Positions 52,545 to 60,214 of a stretch of 64,000 nt of DNA are shown here, one piece after another. The stretch spans positions 62,001 through 126,000 of the forward strand of contig VYDH01000008.1 in assembly GCA_009843525.1 (NCBI GenBank), in the 5' to 3' direction. The stretch is from Acidimicrobiales bacterium (lineage in GTDB: Bacteria > Actinomycetota > Acidimicrobiia > Acidimicrobiales > Poriferisodalaceae). The stretch's first letter is position 1. The number at the start of each line of letters is the position of its first letter. The notes beneath the pieces are model-generated. The model saw only the letters and a program-made list of their open reading frames with translations. It was not told where the DNA came from and did no database searches. The position numbers were made by a program, and so were the translations under genes.

Positions 52545-53420
52545 ATGTATCCATCTCGCTTCAGCTACGAAGCGCCCTCGACTGTCGCCGAGGCAGTTGC
52601 GATGCTCGCCGCAGCAGACGGCGAGGCGAAGATCCTGGCGGGCGGCCAGAGCCTCATCCCGATGATGAAGCTGCGCTTCGCGGCGCCCGCGATGATCGTG
52701 GACATCAACGGCATCGGCGGCCTCGACTACCACCGGGCCGATCCCGACGGCACCTACCGCATCGGGGCGCTGTGCCGGCACGCCGATCTCGAGAAATCCG
52801 CTGCGCTCGCCGATGTCCAACCGACCATCGCCGCGGCGGCCCCGGTCGTGGCCGATCCGTTGGTGCGCACACGGGGGACGCTCGTGGGCTCGGTGTGCCA
52901 CGCCGACCCGCAAGGCGACTGGGCCTCGGTGATGGTGTCGCTGGAAGGCGCCATCGTGGCGCAGGGTCCCGATGGACGCCGGAGCATTCAGGTGGCCGAC
53001 CTCATCGACGGTCCGTTCCAGACGGTGCTCGCTCCCGACGAGATCGCCACTGAAGCAGTGGTTCCCGCGCCACGCGGCACCCGGGCCGGCGGCTACCTCA
53101 AGCTCGAACGTCGAGTGGGCGATTTCGCCACCGTCGGCGTCGCGGTCTCCGTCGAGATGTCGGGCGGCAGCGTCGCGCGTGCGGGCATCGGGCTCACCGG
53201 TGTCGGGCCTGCCACCATCAACGCCTCCGACGCTGCGGCGGCGCTGGTCGGCACTGCGCTCGATGCAGACGCCGTGGACGCGGCAGCCCAGCTCGCGGCC
53301 GAGGCGGCGCAACCACGGTCTGACCACCGGGGGAGCGCCGACTACAAGCGCCATGTCGTTGCCACCTTCGTACGACGCATCGGCGCCCAGATCCAGCGTT
53401 CAGAACAAGAGGCGGCCTGA
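52545..53420 (+). CDS. coxM: Aerobic CO dehydrogenase, medium FAD subunit
   Basis: A 291-residue FAD-binding subunit of the molybdenum hydroxylase family. [14 protein letters not shown] near residue 33 and the second FAD loop [15 protein letters not shown] near residue 110 are the two conserved flavin motifs. The C-terminal CO-dehydrogenase-flavoprotein domain begins near residue 180 with [18 protein letters not shown]. It carries electrons from the 2Fe-2S clusters of CoxS to a quinone or other acceptor. It starts the M-S-L order typical of cox operons; the next gene begins 1 nt after its stop. The downstream genes make CO, not xanthine, the likely substrate. Confidence 0.93.
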   Translation: MYPSRFSYEAPSTVAEAVAMLAAADGEAKILAGGQSLIPMMKLRFAAPAMIVDINGIGGLDYHRADPDGTYRIGALCRHADLEKSAALADVQPTIAAAAPVVADPLVRTRGTLVGSVCHADPQGDWASVMVSLEGAIVAQGPDGRRSIQVADLIDGPFQTVLAPDEIATEAVVPAPRGTRAGGYLKLERRVGDFATVGVAVSVEMSGGSVARAGIGLTGVGPATINASDAAAALVGTALDADAVDAAAQLAAEAAQPRSDHRGSADYKRHVVATFVRRIGAQIQRSEQEAA

Positions 53421-53421
53421 C

Positions 53422-53985
53422 ATGAGCACGCTGTACGAAGAGGTCCGGCCGAGCGACGGCGCCGATGACGCAGTGCCGGTTCGCCGCGTGGAGCTGACCG
53501 TGAACGGCGAGCGGCGTGCGGCCGACGTCGAACCGCGGTTGCTGCTGGCGCACCTGCTGCGCAACGGCTTCCGGCTAACGGGAACCCACACCGGCTGCGA
53601 CACGACCAACTGCGGCGCATGCACTGTGCTGTACGACGGCGTGCCCGTCAAGAGCTGCACCATGTTCGCCGTCCAAGCCGACGGCCACGAGGTGCTCACC
53701 GTCGAAGGCCTGGCGACGGCGAGCGAGCTGCACCCGATCCAGGAAGGCTTCAAGGACGAGCACGGCCTGCAGTGCGGTTTCTGCACGCCGGGCATGATGC
53801 TCGCCGCGAAGGCGTTGCTGGAAGAGAACCCGAACCCCAGCGAGGACGAGATCCGCTGGGCGCTCTCGGGGAATCTCTGCCGCTGCACCGGCTATCAGAA
53901 CATCGTCAAAGCCGTGATGTGGGCGGCCGAGAAGCTAGGCGGCAGCGCGGACGATGCCGGCGATGACGCAGGCGGGGAGAGCTGA
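53422..53985 (+). CDS. coxS: Aerobic CO dehydrogenase, small 2[2Fe-2S] subunit
   Basis: A 187-residue iron-sulfur subunit. Cluster ligands can be placed: C59, C64, C67 and C79 for the plant-ferredoxin-like cluster ([14 protein letters not shown]), and C118, C121, C153 and C155 for the helical one (CGFC and CRCTGYQN). About 20 N-terminal residues and a 20-residue acidic tail are longer than in many CoxS proteins (about 160). It relays electrons from the Mo-Cu centre of CoxL to CoxM. The ATG at 53422 is 1 nt after the coxM stop; the open frame further upstream is overlap. Confidence 0.94.
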   Translation: MSTLYEEVRPSDGADDAVPVRRVELTVNGERRAADVEPRLLLAHLLRNGFRLTGTHTGCDTTNCGACTVLYDGVPVKSCTMFAVQADGHEVLTVEGLATASELHPIQEGFKDEHGLQCGFCTPGMMLAAKALLEENPNPSEDEIRWALSGNLCRCTGYQNIVKAVMWAAEKLGGSADDAGDDAGGES

Positions 53986-53986
53986 G

Positions 53987-56365
53987 ATGGCGCTCGACGA
54001 GATCAAGATCGGCGGCCTCGGAGCCAGCCGGCGGCGGGTGGAGGACAACCGCTTCATACGCGGCAAGGGCAACTACATCGACGACATCGCCCTGCCCGGG
54101 ATGCTGCACATGGAGATCCTGCGCAGCCCGCTCGCTCACGCCCGCATCCGTTCCATTGACGTCAGCGCCGCCTGGGCCATCCCCGGCGTTCGCATGGTGC
54201 TCACTGGCGACATGCTGGCCGCTCGAAACCTGGCGTGGATGCCGACGCTGTCGTACGACACCCAGGCTGTCCTCGCCACCGACAAGGTCCGGTTCCAGGG
54301 ACAGGAAGTGGCCTGTGTGGTCGCCGACGACCCCTACATCGCCAAGGACGGCTGCGAGGCGATCGTGGTCGATTACGAACCGCTGCCGCCCATCGTCAAC
54401 CCGACCCAGGCAACGGCCCCCGGTGCCCCGCTGATCCGCGACGACAAGACCGGCCAAGACTCCAACGTCGTCTTCGACTGGGAAGTCGGCGACCGCGAGG
54501 GCACCGATCGAGCCTTCGCGCAGGCCGATGTGGTCTCGGCCATCGAGATGCACTACCCCCGTTCGCACCCGTCGCCAATCGAGACATGCGGCTCGATCGC
54601 CGACTTCAACCGGGCAACCTCGAAGCTCACGGTGTACATGACCACCCAAGCGCCGCACATCATCCGCGCCGCGGTGGCCCTGGTTGCCGAGCTGCCCGAG
54701 CACATGATCCGCATCGTGTCGCCCGACCTCGGCGGAGGCTTCGGGAACAAGGTGCCGGTGTATCCGGGCTACGTGGTGTCGATCCTGGCGTCGATCCTGC
54801 TCGAGTGCCCCGTCAAGTGGATCGAGGACAAGAGCGGGAATCTCATCTCGACGGGATTCGGCCGCGACATCTACCTCAAGGGCGAGATGGCGCTGCGCAA
54901 CGACGGCCGCATTCTCGGCGTGCGGATGCACACCGACTCCGACCATGGCGCCTTCTTCTCCGACGCCCAGCCGAGCAAGTTCAAGATCGGTCTGATGCAC
55001 TCGGCCTTCAGCTGCTACGACATCCCGGCAGCGCATCTCACCGCCCAGGGCGTCTACACCAACAAGGCGCCAGGCGGCGTGGCGTATCGATGCTCGTTCC
55101 GGGTCACCGAGGCCATGTACTTCCAGGAGCGCATGGTGCAGGCGGCCGCCGCCGACCTCGGCATGGACCAGGCCGAGTTCCGCCGCATCAACCTGGTGCG
55201 CGACGACGACTTCCCCCATCGCACGCCCTGGGGGTTCCTGACCGATTCGGGCCAGTACGGCAAGTGCCTCGACCTCGGCCTCGAAGCGATCGGCTACGAG
55301 GACTTCTTGCGTCAGAAGGAAGAGGCGCGCCAGCGCGGCCGACTGCTGGGCATCGGCATCTCGACCATGACCGAACCCCTCGGGGCGGGCAACAGCCGGG
55401 AGTACGACATCTTGGGCATCAAGATGTTCGACTCGGCGGAGCTGAAGGTGCACATGACCGGCAAGGCGCTGCTGCGGACTGGCGCCAAGACCCAAGGCCA
55501 GGGCCACGAGACCACCTGGGCGCAGATCGTGGCTCACGAGCTGGGCATTCCCGCCGAAGATGTGCTCGTCGAGGAGGGCGATACCGACACGGCCCCGTTC
55601 GGCATGGGCACCTACGCGTCACGCAGCACGCCCGTGGCCGGGGCGGCGGTGGCCATGGTGTCGCGCAAGATCCGGGCCAAGGCTCGCCAGATCGCCGCGC
55701 ACCTGCTCGAGGTGTCCGAAGAGGACGTCGAATGGGAGCTCGGCAGGTTCTCGGTGCGTGGCGCGCCCGACCGGGGCGTAACCATCCAGGAATGCGCGAT
55801 CGCCGCCTACAGCAACATGCCCGACGGTATGGAGCCAGGCCTCGAGAACAACGCCTACTACGACCCGCCGAATCTGACTTGGCCGTTCGCCTGCTACATC
55901 GCGACCGTCGAAGTGGATCCCGAGACCGGCGTGTGGGACGTCCTGCGGGTGGTGGCGGTGGACGACTGCGGCGTGCGCATCAACCCGATGATCGTGGAAG
56001 GGCAGATCATGGGCGGGCTCACCGAGGCCTACGCCATGGCCAACATGCAGTTCATCACTTTCGACGAGGACGGCAACTGCATCGGCTCCAACTACATGGA
56101 CTACCTGCTGCCGACCGCGTGGGAGACGCCCGGATTCGAGCTGCATGAAGTGGTGACGCCGTGCCCGCACCATCCCATCGGGGCGAAGGGCATCGGGGAG
56201 TGCGCCACCGTGGGCGGTCCGGCAGCGTTCGTCAACGCAGTGATCGACGCCATCGGCGACAGCGGCGTGCGCAATATCGACATGCCGCTGCTGCCCGACC
56301 GTGTCTATGAGGCCATCACAGGCGGCCACGACATCTCCGGCGCACCGCCGGTGAAGACGGAGTGA
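53987..56365 (+). CDS. coxL: Aerobic CO dehydrogenase, large Mo-Cu subunit, form I
   Basis: A 792-residue molybdopterin-cytosine-dinucleotide subunit. The active-site loop reads AYRCSFR with C369 as the copper-bridging cysteine. This AYxCSFR form defines form I (true, high-affinity aerobic CO dehydrogenase), whereas form II enzymes have AYRGAGR. The late motif GAKGIGECATVGGPAAFVNAV contains the catalytic glutamate. Length is normal (about 800). It oxidises CO plus water to CO2, two electrons and two protons at the membrane. The ATG at 53987 lies 1 nt after the coxS stop, and its stop overlaps the next start (TGATG). Confidence 0.95.
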   Translation: MALDEIKIGGLGASRRRVEDNRFIRGKGNYIDDIALPGMLHMEILRSPLAHARIRSIDVSAAWAIPGVRMVLTGDMLAARNLAWMPTLSYDTQAVLATDKVRFQGQEVACVVADDPYIAKDGCEAIVVDYEPLPPIVNPTQATAPGAPLIRDDKTGQDSNVVFDWEVGDREGTDRAFAQADVVSAIEMHYPRSHPSPIETCGSIADFNRATSKLTVYMTTQAPHIIRAAVALVAELPEHMIRIVSPDLGGGFGNKVPVYPGYVVSILASILLECPVKWIEDKSGNLISTGFGRDIYLKGEMALRNDGRILGVRMHTDSDHGAFFSDAQPSKFKIGLMHSAFSCYDIPAAHLTAQGVYTNKAPGGVAYRCSFRVTEAMYFQERMVQAAAADLGMDQAEFRRINLVRDDDFPHRTPWGFLTDSGQYGKCLDLGLEAIGYEDFLRQKEEARQRGRLLGIGISTMTEPLGAGNSREYDILGIKMFDSAELKVHMTGKALLRTGAKTQGQGHETTWAQIVAHELGIPAEDVLVEEGDTDTAPFGMGTYASRSTPVAGAAVAMVSRKIRAKARQIAAHLLEVSEEDVEWELGRFSVRGAPDRGVTIQECAIAAYSNMPDGMEPGLENNAYYDPPNLTWPFACYIATVEVDPETGVWDVLRVVAVDDCGVRINPMIVEGQIMGGLTEAYAMANMQFITFDEDGNCIGSNYMDYLLPTAWETPGFELHEVVTPCPHHPIGAKGIGECATVGGPAAFVNAVIDAIGDSGVRNIDMPLLPDRVYEAITGGHDISGAPPVKTE

Positions 56366-57324
56366 TGAACAGCAGCAGCGCCGCCGGGCCCGGTATCGGG
56401 GGGCACAGGGCCGTCGAGGGCTGGGGCGTGCTCGAACGCGCCACCGAGCTGGCGCGCAGCGGGGAGGCATTCGTGCTGGCCACCGTCGTCTGGCGGGAGG
56501 GTCCCACGTCGGGGCAGCAGGGATCTCGTGCCGTCTACACGGCCTCCGGCGAGATCTACGGCTGGATCGGCGGCGCGTGCGCCGAGCCGGTGTTCATCCG
56601 CGAGGCCATCGCAACGCTCGAAGCCGGCACGCCGCGCTTGCTGGCCCTGGGCGCGAGCGACCGATTCGGCGATCTCCCGCAAGGCACGACAGCGGTGCCC
56701 ATGTCGTGCCAGAGCGAAGGCGCCCTGCAGATCTACTTGGAGCCCGTCGTGGCCGTACCTCATCTGGTGATCGTCGGAAGCTCGCCGATGGCAACCACCC
56801 TGTCGGTGCTCGCCGCCCAGCTCGACTGGCGTGTCGAGCTCGTCGACCGTGCCGAGTTCAGCGAGGGGCTGCTCACGCCGCAGTCGATGGTCGTGGTTGC
56901 CACCCAGGGGCACGGGGACGAAGACGTGCTGGCTGCTGCGTTCAAGGCCGATCCCGCCTACGTGGGCTTGGTCTCCTCCGCTCGACGAGGGCGCAGCGTG
57001 CGGGCCCTGCTTGAGGCCCAAGGTGCCGAATCGACCCAGCTCGATGCGCTGCGCGCTCCTGCCGGCCTCGATCTCGGCAGCACCTCGCACAAGGAAGTAG
57101 CGGTGTCGATCCTGGCCGAGCTGGTGCAGCTGCGGGCACAGGGCACATTCGCTGCCCCGGTTACAGCGCCGGCGTCGACGACAGGGACCGCTGTCGATCC
57201 TGTCTGCGGCATGACGGTCCAGATTGATGCGGGGACTGCGTCGCTGGAAGTGGGAGACGAGGTCTTCTACTTCTGCTGTGCGGGATGCCGGACCGCTTTC
57301 GCACGTGAGCAGGGAGTCGCCTGA
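56365..57324 (+). CDS. XdhC/CoxI maturation protein with C-terminal YHS domain
   Basis: A 319-residue XdhC/CoxI-family protein with an uncommon extra domain. Residues about 20-100 match XdhC/CoxI (RSGEAFVLATVVWREGPTS; GWIGGACAEPVFIRE), and residues about 130-260 match the XdhC Rossmann domain (HLVIVGSSPMATTLSVLAA). Residues 275-316 form a YHS metal-binding domain (DPVCGMTVQIDAGTASLEV, then FYFCCAGCRTAF). XdhC-type proteins insert or sulfurate the molybdenum cofactor; the YHS domain could handle copper for the Mo-Cu site, which is inference. GTG at 56362 is an alternative start, but ATG at 56365 overlaps the coxL stop. Confidence 0.85.
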   Translation: MNSSSAAGPGIGGHRAVEGWGVLERATELARSGEAFVLATVVWREGPTSGQQGSRAVYTASGEIYGWIGGACAEPVFIREAIATLEAGTPRLLALGASDRFGDLPQGTTAVPMSCQSEGALQIYLEPVVAVPHLVIVGSSPMATTLSVLAAQLDWRVELVDRAEFSEGLLTPQSMVVVATQGHGDEDVLAAAFKADPAYVGLVSSARRGRSVRALLEAQGAESTQLDALRAPAGLDLGSTSHKEVAVSILAELVQLRAQGTFAAPVTAPASTTGTAVDPVCGMTVQIDAGTASLEVGDEVFYFCCAGCRTAFAREQGVA

Positions 57325-57908
57325 TGCAGATCGCCAACCAGTTCGAGGTCGCCCAGCCGACCGAGGCCGTGTGGGATTTCTTCGGCAATGTGCCGCAGGT
57401 TGCGGCGTGCCTGCCCGGCGCGGAGCTGAGCACCGATCTGGGCGATGACCGCTACGGCGGCACGGTGTCCATCGGACTCGGCCCCATCAAGCTCGACTTC
57501 GACGGCAGCGCCGAGATCACCGACCGCGACCCCGACGCCCGCACCATTTCGGTCAGCGCCAGCGGCACCGATCGCAAGGGCCGGGGCCAGGCCACGCTCG
57601 CTCTCGACGCGAGCCTTGCCCCGACCGCAGGGGGCACCGCAGTGGACGTCGCGATGGATCTGCAGCTCTCCGGGCCGGCCGCACAGTACGGCCGAGGCTT
57701 GGTGGGTGACATCACGGCTGTCTTGCTGGAGGACTTCGCCGCCAATGTGCAGAACCGGCTTGCGGCGATCGCCGAGGGGCGCGATCCCGACGAAGTCGAA
57801 CAGGTGCAAGCCGCCGGTGGCCTTGCCATCGGTGTGCGCGCCGCGGGGATGGGCCTCGCCCGCGTCGTGCGCCGGCTTGCCCTGCCGTACCGCCCTGAGG
57901 CCGTCTGA
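57324..57908 (+). CDS. coxG: CoxG (SRPBCC-fold CO dehydrogenase subunit G)
   Basis: A 194-residue protein of the CoxG/SRPBCC family. MQIANQFEVAQPTEAVWDFF is the helix-grip start, and LPGAELSTDLGDDRYGGTV and LSGPAAQYGRGLVGDIT are the family blocks. The C-terminal about 45 residues extend beyond the domain. CoxG homologues bring the enzyme to the membrane, and recent work links them to quinone binding and delivery. The ATG shares the A of the previous TGA. It is followed at once by the small membrane-protein genes, which strengthens a membrane role. No transmembrane helix is obvious in the protein itself. Confidence 0.9.
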   Translation: MQIANQFEVAQPTEAVWDFFGNVPQVAACLPGAELSTDLGDDRYGGTVSIGLGPIKLDFDGSAEITDRDPDARTISVSASGTDRKGRGQATLALDASLAPTAGGTAVDVAMDLQLSGPAAQYGRGLVGDITAVLLEDFAANVQNRLAAIAEGRDPDEVEQVQAAGGLAIGVRAAGMGLARVVRRLALPYRPEAV

Positions 57909-57918
57909 GGAGGCGCTT

Positions 57919-58170
57919 GTGCTCTGGTGGATAGGAAACCTGATACTGCTCGTGGTGGTCGTGCCAGTGGCGCTCGCACTGCTGAACCGGGTACTTGCTG
58001 CAATCGAGCGCATTCGCAAGGCCAGCGACGACATCCTGGCCGGCGGCGTGGGGATCATCGGCGAGCTCGACACCACGCAGGACTTGCTCGCTACCACTGA
58101 CGAAACGATCGAAGAAGTCGCGGACGGTGCGGTCCGCTACGCCGGTTCGGTCGGGAAGCTCCTGGGCTGA
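57919..58170 (+). CDS. Small single-helix membrane protein 1 of the cox operon
   Basis: An 83-residue protein with an N-terminal hydrophobic helix (WWIGNLILLVVVVPVALALL) and a cytoplasmic-looking helix-rich tail (ERIRKASDDILAGG, then LDTTQDLLATTDETIEEV). The start is GTG 6 nt after GAGGAGG and 11 nt after the coxG stop. It resembles the four following genes in layout. No family recognised; no signal peptidase site or catalytic motif visible. Function unknown, but its operon position suggests a membrane component linked to CO oxidation. Confidence 0.72.
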   Translation: MLWWIGNLILLVVVVPVALALLNRVLAAIERIRKASDDILAGGVGIIGELDTTQDLLATTDETIEEVADGAVRYAGSVGKLLG

Positions 58171-58181
58171 AAGGGGACGTG

Positions 58182-58409
58182 ATGCCTGTTGTTGCTTGGG
58201 TCACTGTCATCATCGGCGGCTTGATCATTCTGGCGGCCGCGGTCGGACTGCTCCGTGTGGTGCTGCACCTGGTTGCAGTGCACCGCACGCTCACCCAAGT
58301 GGTCGGCGGCGTTCGTGTCATCGCCGAACAGACTTCGACGGTGCCCACGGTGCTGCCGTCGGTCAACTCGACGCTGATGCCCGTCCACGACTTCTGCGAA
58401 TCGATCTGA
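58182..58409 (+). CDS. Small single-helix membrane protein 2 of the cox operon
   Basis: A 75-residue protein: one long hydrophobic segment (VVAWVTVIIGGLIILAAAVG, with a following LLRVVLHLVAVHR) and a 40-residue tail containing PSVNSTLMPVHDF. ATG at 58182 follows AAAGGGGAC; a GTG at 58179 immediately before it is an alternative. The single helix plus amphipathic stretch matches the other four small genes. Function unknown. Confidence 0.68.
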   Translation: MPVVAWVTVIIGGLIILAAAVGLLRVVLHLVAVHRTLTQVVGGVRVIAEQTSTVPTVLPSVNSTLMPVHDFCESI

Positions 58410-58421
58410 GGGGGGACCGCC

Positions 58422-58700
58422 ATGCTGCAGTTACTCGCCCAGAGTTCGGACGCCGTATCGACCACCGGATGGGTCATCGGCTATGTCATCGGCATCGTCG
58501 TCGTGATCGCCGTGGTCGCCCTCGTAGTGCCGATCCTGATGCTGGCCCGCTCGATCGGCAATCGGGCCTCCGAGATCAACGACGGTCTGGAGGACGCCGT
58601 CACCAACACGGCGGCACTGGGGGAACTGAACACGACGATCGCAGCGGCAACGGTGATCGTCGACGGCCTCAAACGCGGCCGGAACCGGTTAGGAGGCTGA
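58422..58700 (+). CDS. Small single-helix membrane protein 3 of the cox operon
   Basis: A 92-residue protein with about 15 polar N-terminal residues, then a hydrophobic helix (VIGYVIGIVVVIAVVALVVPI), cited only as residues 18-38, and a helical tail (IGNRASEINDGLEDA, LNTTIAAATVIVDGLKRGR). The start is ATG with AGGGGGGA upstream, 12 nt after the previous stop. N-terminus probably outside, tail inside by the positive-inside rule (RSIGNR, KRGRNR). No family recognised. Confidence 0.72.
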   Translation: MLQLLAQSSDAVSTTGWVIGYVIGIVVVIAVVALVVPILMLARSIGNRASEINDGLEDAVTNTAALGELNTTIAAATVIVDGLKRGRNRLGG

Positions 58701-58701
58701 C

Positions 58702-58992
58702 ATGGACCTGCTGGCTCTCACTGACACCCAGGAGAACCTGTGGTGGGGGGTCATCATCGGCGGCTTTGTGGTGATCGTGGCAGTGGTGGTGCTGCTCACC
58801 ATGCTGGTGCTGCTGGTGCGCACGATCGAGCGCCGGGTGGAGACCATCAAAGGCACGCTTGAGCGAGCCGCCGCCAATACGTCTGACACCGCCCTGATCG
58901 CCGAGACCGCCGACGGGGTGGACGCGGTGCTGACCGAAGGCCTCGAACACCACCTGTTCCTCGGCCGAGTACTCGACAAGGTGCGCTCATGA
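58702..58992 (+). CDS. Small single-helix membrane protein 4 of the cox operon
   Basis: A 96-residue protein: 12 polar residues, a strong hydrophobic helix (GVIIGGFVVIVAVVVLLTML), a basic juxtamembrane RTIERR, and a helical tail (KGTLERAAANTSDTALIAE, DAVLTEGLEHHLFLGRVLD). It begins 1 nt after the previous stop, behind GGAGG, and overlaps the next gene by 4 nt (ATGA). The paired histidines in GLEHHLF are the only conspicuous metal-type residues in the set. Function unknown. Confidence 0.72.
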   Translation: MDLLALTDTQENLWWGVIIGGFVVIVAVVVLLTMLVLLVRTIERRVETIKGTLERAAANTSDTALIAETADGVDAVLTEGLEHHLFLGRVLDKVRS

Positions 58993-59351
58993 CGACACTC
59001 GTAGTTCTCTCGGTCATCCTGATCGGCCTGTTCATAGCCGGGCTCGCGTTCTACCTGTTCGTAGTGGGCAGCCAGCTCACCCGGATCGCCGGCCTACTCG
59101 AGGAATGCTCGCAGATCGTTTGGAAGATCAAGTCCGACGCCGAAGCCGTCGAGCCGGGCGTCGAGCGCATCAACAACACGGCCGGCGTCATCGCGGGCGC
59201 ATTGCCACTGCTGTACGGCATGGCCGAGGGCATCGTGGCCGGTGCCACCTATGAGCCCGAACCCGAGCCTCGCGAGCCGTCGCCGGCACGGCCCGCGATG
59301 GGAACGCGCCGCAGCCGGCTTCACGACGCAGTCGGCTACCACCCCGAATAG
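58989..59351 (+). CDS. Small single-helix membrane protein 5 of the cox operon
   Basis: A 120-residue protein, the largest of the set. A hydrophobic helix (LVVLSVILIGLFIAGLAFYL) starts near residue 4, followed by a helix LTRIAGLLEECSQIVWKIKS, a second helix with VERINNTAGVIAGALPLLYG, and a Pro/Glu/Arg-rich tail. It overlaps the previous gene by 4 nt, so the five genes are tightly co-translated. It ends the + strand operon, 19 nt before the palindromic repeat. Function unknown. Confidence 0.72.
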   Translation: MTTLVVLSVILIGLFIAGLAFYLFVVGSQLTRIAGLLEECSQIVWKIKSDAEAVEPGVERINNTAGVIAGALPLLYGMAEGIVAGATYEPEPEPREPSPARPAMGTRRSRLHDAVGYHPE

Positions 59352-59369
59352 AACCGCGCGACCGCTGCA

Positions 59370-59454
59370 GAGGCAGCAGGGAATTCTGCGACCAGCGATC
59401 CGGCTGGTCGCAACGTCGCAGAATTCCCTGCCGCCTCCGCAGCTATGTCGTCTG
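59370..59454. repeat. Palindromic intergenic repeat, copy B
   Basis: Arms 59370-59391 and 59416-59437 pair at 21 of 22 positions (AGCAGGGAATTCTGCGA against TCGCAGAATTCCCTGCC). Inside are CCAGC-GATCC-GGCTGG, a second small stem, and CAACG. CCAGCGATCC, GGTCGCAACG, the GCCGCCTC end and the flank GCAGCTATGTCGTCTG match copy A at 25117-25276. The element lies between the convergent cox and hypothetical genes and slightly overlaps the last codons of the gene at 59443. It may act as a two-way terminator. Confidence 0.68.
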
Positions 59455-59892
59455 CTCTGTGCCGCTCGGGTCGCGAGTGGTGGTGAGTGGGCCTGCGGTG
59501 GGAGCCCGGTAGCTGCCGATCCATTCGTCCTCCCACACCTGGTCGAACTGTTCGGGCGCGCAGCCGGGCCGGTAGACGGCGACGAGCTCCTGGACGATCT
59601 GCTCGCGATGCGAGCGCAGTCCGCCCGGTACCTCGTAGGTGCAGATGTGGAGGTTCCACTTGTTGCCGGCGCGCCGTTCCCAGCACTTGGCGCGGGGGTG
59701 GCCGAACGGCAGCCCCGCCGCAGCCAGGTTGTCCGCGTGGTCGACGTCGAGCACGGCGTAGTCGTACGGCTTGCGGTCAGGATCGGCCCGGTACAGGATC
59801 GCGAACACAGCTGCATTTGTCGGCGGCGTCCAGCCGCCGAGCACCCGTGGCCCCTCGAAGGGGTAGCCGGCGAGCGAACCAAGCCGAATCAT
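59443..59892 (-). CDS. Hypothetical protein, last gene of the opposing cox unit
   Basis: A 149-residue protein that I do not recognise. It is soluble, with an aromatic-rich N-terminus (GSLAGYPFEGPRVLGGWTP), a beta-rich centre (ACFAILYRA-like VFAILYRADPDRKPYDYAVLD) and a tryptophan-rich end (NKWNLHICTYEV; FDQVWEDEWIGSY). The last five codons lie in the repeat's flank. It follows the 94-residue gene by 10 nt, so it belongs to the leftward coxD-coxE unit. It has no evident membrane helix or cofactor motif. Confidence 0.6.
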   Translation of the reverse strand: MIRLGSLAGYPFEGPRVLGGWTPPTNAAVFAILYRADPDRKPYDYAVLDVDHADNLAAAGLPFGHPRAKCWERRAGNKWNLHICTYEVPGGLRSHREQIVQELVAVYRPGCAPEQFDQVWEDEWIGSYRAPTAGPLTTTRDPSGTEQTT

Positions 59893-59902
59893 TGGGGCCG
59901 CG

Positions 59903-60187
59903 TCACTCGTCGAACTCCAACTCGTCCTCGCCGATCACTTCGGCTCGGGTCATCGGCCAGGCGGGGAGGTCTGCTGTCTCGACGGCAGCAGCGAACGCTG
60001 CCATGGCCGCTTCGACGGCTTGGTCGGAGCTCTCGGCCTCCACCACAATTTGGGCGCCGTAGGCCATCGCACCGACGCCGGATGCGATGCCTTCGAGCGG
60101 TGCGACAGCATCGGCAAGCGCGACCACCTCATCCAGTTCGATGGGGCGGTCGCCTTCGGCCTGGATGGAAACGCTCCACCGGCTCAT
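59903..60187 (-). CDS. Hypothetical small protein downstream of coxE
   Basis: A 94-residue acidic protein with an alpha-beta pattern suggestive of a small ACT- or ferredoxin-like fold: WSVSIQAEGDRPIELDEV, GAMAYGAQIVVEAESSDQA and MTRAEVIGEDE as strand-helix blocks. No metal or catalytic motif. It starts 27 nt after coxE and has GAACGATGAGC-type sequence upstream without a clear ribosome site. Function unknown, but co-transcription with coxE is likely. Confidence 0.6.
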   Translation of the reverse strand: MSRWSVSIQAEGDRPIELDEVVALADAVAPLEGIASGVGAMAYGAQIVVEAESSDQAVEAAMAAFAAAVETADLPAWPMTRAEVIGEDELEFDE

Positions 60188-60214
60188 CGTTCGCGGCTCA
60201 TCAGGACCCCCGGA

